The translations under genes were made by a program, and so were the position numbers. Under the pieces are notes generated by a model. It searched no databases. It was not told the origin of the DNA and was given only the letters and a program-made list of their open reading frames with translations. A DNA stretch of 17,368 nt from Oscillibacter sp. (lineage in GTDB: Bacteria; Bacillota; Clostridia; Oscillospirales; Oscillospiraceae), in NCBI GenBank assembly GCA_003539495.1, contig DPPB01000009.1, forward strand, positions 1 through 17,368, in the 5' to 3' direction. The first letter of the stretch is position 1. Every line of letters starts with the position of its first letter. Shown here piece by piece: positions 13,028 to 17,368 of this stretch.

Positions 13028-13627
13028 TTAAAGCCCCTTTTCAAATTTCACCGCCTTGCCGTAGAAGGTCCCTGTCGGCATGCCGCAGGCCTCCGCCGCC
13101 TGGCGGAGGGTCAGCTCCTTGTTCCGCCAGCGGCGGTGGACCTCATAGAAATTCTCCGGCAGCGGCAGCGGCGGGCGGCCGAACTTCACCCCCCGGGCCT
13201 TGGCCGCCGCGATGCCCTCCTGCTGTCGGCGGCGGATGTTTTCCCGCTCTGATTGGGCCACAAAGGACAGGATCTGCAGCACCAGATCGGCTATAAATGT
13301 GCCCATGAGGTCTTTTCCCTGCCTGGTGTCCAGCAGCGGCATGTCCAGCACGCAGATGTCCACCCCTTTTTCCTTGGTCAGCAGCCGCCATTGCTGCTGG
13401 ATCTCCCTGTAGTCCCGCCCCAATCGGTCAATGCTCAGCACATAGAGCAGGTCGCCCGGCTTTAATGCCTTCACCAGCCGCTTGTACTGAGGCCGGTGAA
13501 AGTCCTTTCCCGACTGCTTGTCCAAATAGATGTGCCGCATCGCCACGCCCTTGCCCCGCAGTGCGATCAGCTGCCTGTCCTCGTTCTGGTCCACACTGGA
13601 CACGCGGATATACCCATATACGTCCAT
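13028..13627 (-). CDS. Small serine recombinase (resolvase/invertase family)
   Basis: 199 aa, normal for this group. The N-terminal catalytic domain begins MDVYGYIRVSSVDQNEDRQ, with S10 as the nucleophile and R8 beside it. SIDRLGRDYREI holds the other active-site arginines, and the E-helix region is SFVAQSERENIRRRQQEGI. The C-terminal DNA-binding helix-turn-helix is LTLRQAAEACGMPTGTFYGK. It makes double-strand exchanges at short symmetric sites; whether as resolvase, invertase or orphan is not clear. I set the start at 13627 (GGAGG at 13631-13635); the longer frame runs back through a terminator and hairpin and is not real. Only small neighbours surround it, with no transposase, so it is probably a remnant or a stand-alone recombinase. 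Confidence 0.93.
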   Translation of the reverse strand: MDVYGYIRVSSVDQNEDRQLIALRGKGVAMRHIYLDKQSGKDFHRPQYKRLVKALKPGDLLYVLSIDRLGRDYREIQQQWRLLTKEKGVDICVLDMPLLDTRQGKDLMGTFIADLVLQILSFVAQSERENIRRRQQEGIAAAKARGVKFGRPPLPLPENFYEVHRRWRNKELTLRQAAEACGMPTGTFYGKAVKFEKGL

Positions 13628-13714
13628 AAGCCCTCCTTTTCCTGCAAAAGAGGCCGCACCGCCCCCCTGCTCAAGTGGTTCGATCTTACACCTATGGACG
13701 CAGGCAAAAAAAGA

Positions 13715-13734
13715 GTTGCCCCTTCCGGGGCAAC
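13715..13734. repeat. Hairpin GTTGCCCC-TTCC-GGGGCAAC
   Basis: A perfect 8-bp stem just downstream (minus strand) of the terminator at 13742-13769, in the leader of the serine recombinase. It has no clear role; a poly-A stretch lies on its left side (13706-13712), which reads as a T-run on the minus strand, so it may act as a second terminator. Confidence 0.55.
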
Positions 13735-13741
13735 CGGACAC

Positions 13742-13769
13742 AAAAAAGCCGCCTCCCGGCGGCTTTTTT
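13742..13769. terminator. Bidirectional terminator after the small membrane protein gene
   Basis: AAAAAAGCCGCC (13742-13753), loop TCCC, and the exact complement GGCGGCTTTTTT (13758-13769). T-runs are on both strands. It starts 9 bp past the stop of the minus-strand gene at 13779 and separates it from the serine recombinase. Confidence 0.88.
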
Positions 13770-13778
13770 ATTGTATGT

Positions 13779-13985
13779 TCACGGTGCAATGGGGAATATC
13801 AGCTTCAGCACGCCGAACACCACCAGGCATATACCCGCAGCAATAAGGGCGCGGAAGCAAACTTTTCTATTTTTCTGCGCCAGCTTCTCGTCCTCCTCGT
13901 TCTGCCAGCGCACATAAAACCACGCCGCAAACAGCAGGCTGACAAGGGGTCCGAAAATCAGGCCGATCATCGCGACAAATCCCAT
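13779..13985 (-). CDS. Small two-helix membrane protein, unknown function
   Basis: 68 aa. The first helix spans about 4-25 (VAMIGLIFGPLVSLLFAAWFYV), then a charged cytoplasmic-like loop (RWQNEEDEKLAQKNRKV), then a second helix (about 45-64). The gene has a good GGAGGAATTCACG-ATG start and a strong terminator directly after the stop, so it is a real small gene. Nothing in it identifies a family. Possible roles include an accessory subunit, a small toxin-like or stress protein, but I assert none. It is upstream of the serine recombinase on the same strand, separated by the terminator. Confidence 0.7.
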   Translation of the reverse strand: MGFVAMIGLIFGPLVSLLFAAWFYVRWQNEEDEKLAQKNRKVCFRALIAAGICLVVFGVLKLIFPIAP

Positions 13986-14272
13986 CGTGAATTCCTCCTC
14001 CGTTTTTCTGTAGTATACCGAAAAAGATCCCCTCCGTCAAGGTACATTCCCACCCAGCCTGGAAGCGCTCCCCCTTTGCTTTGGCAGGATTTCACAAGCG
14101 GCGATACCTCTTACACTCTTATTTTGCATATACATTCTAAATTTGTATTTACCGTAAATATTTATTCACTATTTACTTGACATTAGTGAATATTTATGTA
14201 TAATCAAGTCATCACATAAAACCGTGCGTTCCTCAGCGCCATGGAGGTTCAGCACAGGAAGGGAGAACAAAA
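13986..14272. other. Intergenic region between divergent genes (membrane protein and C69 peptidase)
   Basis: 287 bp without a coding region. The left part carries the ribosome binding site of the minus-strand gene, and the AT-rich right part holds the peptidase promoter and its dyad. The rest shows nothing I can name. Confidence 0.5.
14163..14204 (+). promoter_or_regulatory. Promoter of the C69 peptidase with a 9-bp dyad over the -35 box
   Basis: -35 TTGACA (14177-14182), 16-bp spacer, -10 TATAAT (14199-14204), both perfect hexamers. The arms TATTCACTA (14163-14171) and TAGTGAATA (14184-14192) form a perfect inverted repeat around the -35, a typical repressor position. The transcript would have a leader of about 60 nt before GGAAGGGAG and the ATG at 14273. 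The binding protein is unknown. Confidence 0.75.
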
Positions 14273-16207
14273 ATGAAAACAATGAAGAAGCTTTGGATCC
14301 TTATGGCAGCACTGACCGCCACATTATTGCTCTGCGTGATCAGCGCATCGGCCTGCACCATGGTCTATGTGGGCTCTGACCTGACAGCCGACGGTTCTTC
14401 CTTCATGGCGCGAAGTGAGGACTATAGCAACGGCTACAACAAGATTGCCCATGTTAACCAGCACGGCAAATATGCCGCCGGCAGCGTATACGAGGGCTGC
14501 TACGGCTTCACCCACACCTTCACCCATGACAGCTACGCCTACACTGCTACCTCCGATGACAACACCTCCGGTGTGTGCCCTGATTGCGGCCAGACCCATC
14601 CCCACACCCCCATGGAGGAGGTCGGCTCCAATGAAAAGGGTGTCTCCGTCTCCGCCATGGTCACTCTCAGCCCCAACGGTGCCGTGGTAAATGCCGATCC
14701 CATGGAGGACTTTGGCATCTGTGAAAGTGATATGGCTACCATCCTCCTCAGCGAGGCCTCCAGCGCCAAGGAAGGCGTGGAGCTACTGCTGAACATCTTC
14801 GACACGGTTGGTGCCGGCGAGCCCTCCGGTGTGCTTATCGGCGACCAAAATGAGATCTGGTATGTAGAGAACTTCACCGGCCACACCTATACCGCCGTGA
14901 AGCTGAGCTCCGATATGATCACCATGAACCCCAATATGGGCGCCATCGGCCTGGTGGATCTGGATGACACGGACAACGTCCTCTCCTCCGCCAACCTCAT
15001 TGAGGTGGCCAAGCAGGCCGGCACCTATGAGGGCAGCGAGACTGAGAATACCATCGATGTTTATAAATCCTACTGCGCGTATGCAAACGGGAGCCCCAAT
15101 ACCCGGCTGGTAAACGGCCTGAACTATTTCCTGGCCTCTGATACCCTGTCCGCTTCCACCATCGCCCCCGAGGACTTCACCATCTCCAACGTGAAGAACG
15201 GCAAGGTTGTTTCCCTGTATACGAACATTCAGAATAAGCTGGGCAAGATCAGCATTCATGATATGGTGGACTACTATAAGGTGGATGACATCGCCAACAT
15301 CGGCAACCTGGAGTGGCACATTTTCCAGATCCAATCCGCCGATGCTCCGGAGACCGGCACCATCGAGTGGTTAGCTATGGAGCACGGCCAGTACTCCGTG
15401 GCCATCCCCTACTTTCCCTCTCTGACCACCGACATGTACGATGGCTATAAGTTTGGTGGTGAGGAAGCTACTACCACCGATACAGCCCCAGCCGATCCCT
15501 ATGGCACCTATGCTTTCTCCAGCTACTGGGGCAGTGGATACGTCGTCCTTCCCGAGGGCTGGGAAAACGGCTGCTACTGGACCGTGGATGCCCTGTCCAA
15601 CTATGCGCTGTCCGACCAGTGCTCTGCGGAGGACAATGCCCTGATCCACAGCGAGCTGGCCAAGATGCAGCAGCTCTGCTACGACAAGGCAGCCGAGATG
15701 AAGGCCGCTCTGGCCGAAATGAGCGGTGACGAGGCAAAGGCATACGCCACCGGGCAGAGCGCCGCCCTGGCCCAGCAGGCGCACACCCTGACCCTGGAAC
15801 TCTACAAGCATGTTGTGTCCCACGAGCACACCTATGGCGAGTGGGAGACGACCACGGCTCCCACCTGCAAGGACGAAGGCGTTGCCACGCAGACCTGCAA
15901 GTTCTGCGATGCAACTCAGACCAAGAGCCTGCCCAAGTCCGATGTCCACAGCTGGGATGACGGTGTTGTGACCAAGACCGCCACTACCGAAGCGGACGGC
16001 GTCAAGACCTACACCTGCACCGTGTGTCAGGCAACCAAGGTGGAAGCTATCCCCGCCCTTGCGTCTGATGCCGGCAGTAATGCTCCCACATCGGAGCCTA
16101 ATCCCGCCACCGGTGACAGCGCAAGCCTTATGCTGCTGGGTGCTGTAATGCTTTTGTCCGTAACCGGCACCGTATTTGTGGTGAAAAAGAAAATTTTGGT
16201 GAAGTGA
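14273..16207 (+). CDS. Secreted, probably wall-anchored peptidase of family C69 (dipeptidase)
   Basis: 644 aa. A signal peptide (MKTMKK plus hydrophobic core) ends ISASA before C28. ACTMVYVGSDLTADGSSFMARSEDY is the family C69/PepD start, in which the Cys is the N-terminal nucleophile of an Ntn-hydrolase, so signal peptidase cleavage itself would expose the catalytic residue. The catalytic region continues to about 395, including a Cys pair CPDC (102-105) in a His-rich insert. An alpha-helical part (450-510) follows, then two short Cys-containing repeats (HEHTYGEW...TCKFC, 517-546; HSWDDG...TCTVC, 559-585). The C-terminus has NPATG (610-614), a membrane helix and KKKILVK, a sortase-type sorting signal. 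It should hydrolyse peptides at the cell surface. AGGAAGGGAG precedes the start, and the gene is monocistronic. Confidence 0.85.
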   Translation: MKTMKKLWILMAALTATLLLCVISASACTMVYVGSDLTADGSSFMARSEDYSNGYNKIAHVNQHGKYAAGSVYEGCYGFTHTFTHDSYAYTATSDDNTSGVCPDCGQTHPHTPMEEVGSNEKGVSVSAMVTLSPNGAVVNADPMEDFGICESDMATILLSEASSAKEGVELLLNIFDTVGAGEPSGVLIGDQNEIWYVENFTGHTYTAVKLSSDMITMNPNMGAIGLVDLDDTDNVLSSANLIEVAKQAGTYEGSETENTIDVYKSYCAYANGSPNTRLVNGLNYFLASDTLSASTIAPEDFTISNVKNGKVVSLYTNIQNKLGKISIHDMVDYYKVDDIANIGNLEWHIFQIQSADAPETGTIEWLAMEHGQYSVAIPYFPSLTTDMYDGYKFGGEEATTTDTAPADPYGTYAFSSYWGSGYVVLPEGWENGCYWTVDALSNYALSDQCSAEDNALIHSELAKMQQLCYDKAAEMKAALAEMSGDEAKAYATGQSAALAQQAHTLTLELYKHVVSHEHTYGEWETTTAPTCKDEGVATQTCKFCDATQTKSLPKSDVHSWDDGVVTKTATTEADGVKTYTCTVCQATKVEAIPALASDAGSNAPTSEPNPATGDSASLMLLGAVMLLSVTGTVFVVKKKILVK

Positions 16208-16228
16208 GATAGTCCCTGTAAGAGAATG

Positions 16229-16269
16229 ACACCCCGGGTCCTCCATGGAGGGCCCGGGGTGTTTTTTTT
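16229..16269 (+). terminator. Intrinsic terminator of the C69 peptidase gene
   Basis: ACACCCCGGG (16229-16238) pairs with CCCGGGGTGT (16253-16262), and the inside CCTCC/GGAGG extends the stem. A run of eight T follows. It lies 22 bp past the stop codon. Confidence 0.92.
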
Positions 16270-16649
16270 ATGGGAGCGACGGAATAAGATCACTCCGCCC
16301 TACGCAATTTTGAATATTGGATAAAGACAGATGGGCAGCGGTGTCCGCCCCTACACAATTGCAAAGAGTTTTTCGCAGTGGGCGGGGTAGAACCCCGCAC
16401 CTACGGATAGCTTGGTGGCGCGGGTAACCCCCTACGGAGAGATAGAGGGGGCTCCGCTAAAAGGCCGCACAGAGTTTACCGCCCGCAGGCGGCAAAAAAA
16501 TCAAATCATTTTTCACCGCAACATGTGCGTGGGAAAACATTCCTCTCAGGCGAGAAGTAGTAGAATTTTGCCGCTTGCGACAAAATTATGCGCACGGCAG
16601 ACTTGGGGCCTTTTGGCAGAAAAACGGAGATTATTCGCCAGAGACGATG
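16270..16649. other. Non-coding spacer with degenerate intergenic repeats
   Basis: About 380 bp without a supportable gene. TCCGCCCTACGCAATT (16294-16309) and TCCGCCCCTACACAATT (16344-16360) are near-identical direct repeats. GCGGGG-TAGAA-CCCCGC (16382-16398) is a hairpin of the same GTAGGGGCGG family as at 11641. The remainder (16440-16640) looks like decayed sequence. An open frame at 16412-16684 runs into the terminator and has no good start. Confidence 0.5.
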
Positions 16650-16685
16650 AAAGGGCTGTCCCATTTTGGGACAGCCCTTTTTGAA
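16650..16685. terminator. Terminator hairpin downstream of etfA
   Basis: AAAGGGCTGTCCCA (16650-16663), loop TTT, exact complement 16667-16680, with T-tract on the plus side and a shorter one on the minus side. It lies 20 bp past the etfA stop, so it should close the etf operon leftward. Confidence 0.75.
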
Positions 16686-16700
16686 TTGGTAAACAGAGCC

Positions 16701-17368
16701 TTACTTAGCGGCCTTCTGGGCCTTGATGGACTCAATCAGCTCGGGAACGACCTTGAACAGGTCACCCACGATGCCGTAGTCAGCCACCTCAAAGATGGGG
16801 GCAGACTCGTTCTTGTTCACAGCGATGATGCACTCACTGTCCTGCATACCAGCCTTGTGCTGGATAGCGCCGGAGATACCCAGAGCGATGTAAACCTTGG
16901 GATGCACAGTCTTACCGGTCTGACCCACCTGGTGGTCAGCGGTGATCCAGCCGGCGTCCACGCAGGCGCGGGAGGAACCCACGACGCCGCCCAGAACCTC
17001 AGCCAGCTCCTCGGCCAGCTTGATGCCGCCCTCGACATCCTTGCTGATGCCGCGGCCCACGGACACGATGAAGTCGGCGCCAATGAGGTCAACCAGCTTC
17101 TTGGCAGCCTTCACGACCTCCACTACCTCGGTCTTGATGTCGGCTTCGGTGAGGTTGAAGGCGGGATGCAGGATCTCCACATCCTTCTTGCACTCGCGCT
17201 TCTTCATAACGCCGGGGCGCACAGTGGCCATGGCGGGACGGAAGCGGGGGCAGAAGATGGAAGCCATCAGGTGGCCGCCGAAGGCGGGACGGGTCATCTT
17301 GATGTCACGGGACACATCGTGGTCAGCACCGTTGATCTTCACGGTGCCCAGCTTCTCGATGCGCTCGG
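16701..17368 (-). CDS. etfA: Electron transfer flavoprotein alpha subunit, C-terminal part (runs off the right edge)
   Basis: The frame is open to the window edge, and about 222 residues are visible. RPAFGGHLMASIFCPRFRPAMATVRPGVM, SVGRGI, and GGVVGSSRACVDAGWITADHQVGQTGKTVHPKVYIALGISGAIQHKAGM are the FAD-binding C-terminal domain of EtfA. It ends with EVADYGIVGDLFKVVPELIESIK. EtfA pairs with EtfB and passes electrons between NADH, ferredoxin and acyl-CoA dehydrogenases. In butyrate-forming Clostridia it is usually in a bcd-etfB-etfA operon that bifurcates electrons. Those neighbours are outside the window, and etfA is evidently last, before a terminator. The N-terminal domain and start codon are not visible; internal GTG/ATG codons are not starts. 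Confidence 0.95.
   Translation of the reverse strand, partial: ERIEKLGTVKINGADHDVSRDIKMTRPAFGGHLMASIFCPRFRPAMATVRPGVMKKRECKKDVEILHPAFNLTEADIKTEVVEVVKAAKKLVDLIGADFIVSVGRGISKDVEGGIKLAEELAEVLGGVVGSSRACVDAGWITADHQVGQTGKTVHPKVYIALGISGAIQHKAGMQDSECIIAVNKNESAPIFEVADYGIVGDLFKVVPELIESIKAQKAAK

Noticed and set aside
13628..13789. N-terminal extension of the serine recombinase to 253 aa
   Set aside because: It would translate a bidirectional terminator and a second hairpin. The start at 13627 has a strong GGAGG site and matches the family N-terminus with the nucleophile at S10.
16412..16684. 90-aa open frame before etfA
   Set aside because: It has no convincing Shine-Dalgarno, passes through repeat debris and ends inside the terminator hairpin.
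1..17368. CRISPR array or defence operon
   Set aside because: No regularly spaced repeats of 25-40 bp and no Cas, restriction-modification or toxin-antitoxin pair could be recognised. The macro-domain fragment alone is not enough.

Overview
The window looks like a chromosomal segment of a moderately high-GC, spore-forming, anaerobic Clostridia, most likely a gut Oscillospirales/Oscillospiraceae relative. The grounds are clostridial-type SpoVAD/SpoVAE, a DivIVA-like protein, a clostridial GreA variant, an EtfA of the butyrate/acyl-CoA dehydrogenase type, strong GGAGG ribosome binding sites, and palindromic intergenic repeats of a kind I associate with these genomes. No species can be named from the sequence alone.

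Layout. (1) 1-2136 is probably the integrase end of an integrative element inserted at the 3' end of a tRNA-Arg(ACG) gene. It holds the first codons of a macro-domain protein at the left edge, about 800 bp of non-coding DNA rich in hairpins, and a tyrosine recombinase. (2) 2137-3302 holds the tRNA, a DivIVA-like coiled-coil gene and a MITE-like, palindrome-packed element between convergent genes. (3) 3303-6171 is a copper efflux operon, csoR-copA, on the minus strand. It has a consensus promoter with a CsoR-type operator in its spacer. The CopA C-terminus carries a CopZ-like domain that has its own internal ribosome binding site. (4) 6168-7557 is spoVAD-spoVAE without spoVAC. (5) 7611-10197 is a minus-strand operon of a MocR-type regulator, a GreA-family factor and thiamine diphosphokinase. 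It is divergent from a plus-strand pair (10290-11451) of an ECF-transporter S component and a UPF0340/YwlG-like protein, so this looks like a B-vitamin uptake and use locus. (6) 11452-13985 is an accessory stretch with REP-like hairpins, a tiny Cys-rich lipoprotein, a membrane-anchored orphan of lower GC, a small serine recombinase next to a perfect 26-bp palindrome, and a small two-helix membrane protein. (7) 14163-16269 is a secreted, apparently wall-anchored C69-family peptidase with its own promoter and terminator. (8) 16270-17368 is a repeat-rich spacer followed by the 3' part of etfA.

I found no CRISPR array, rRNA gene or recognisable anti-phage operon. The most interesting items are regulatory or architectural: the nested copZ start inside copA, the operator-in-promoter design of csoR, the MITE-like element, the palindrome beside the serine recombinase, and the Cys-rich lipoprotein.
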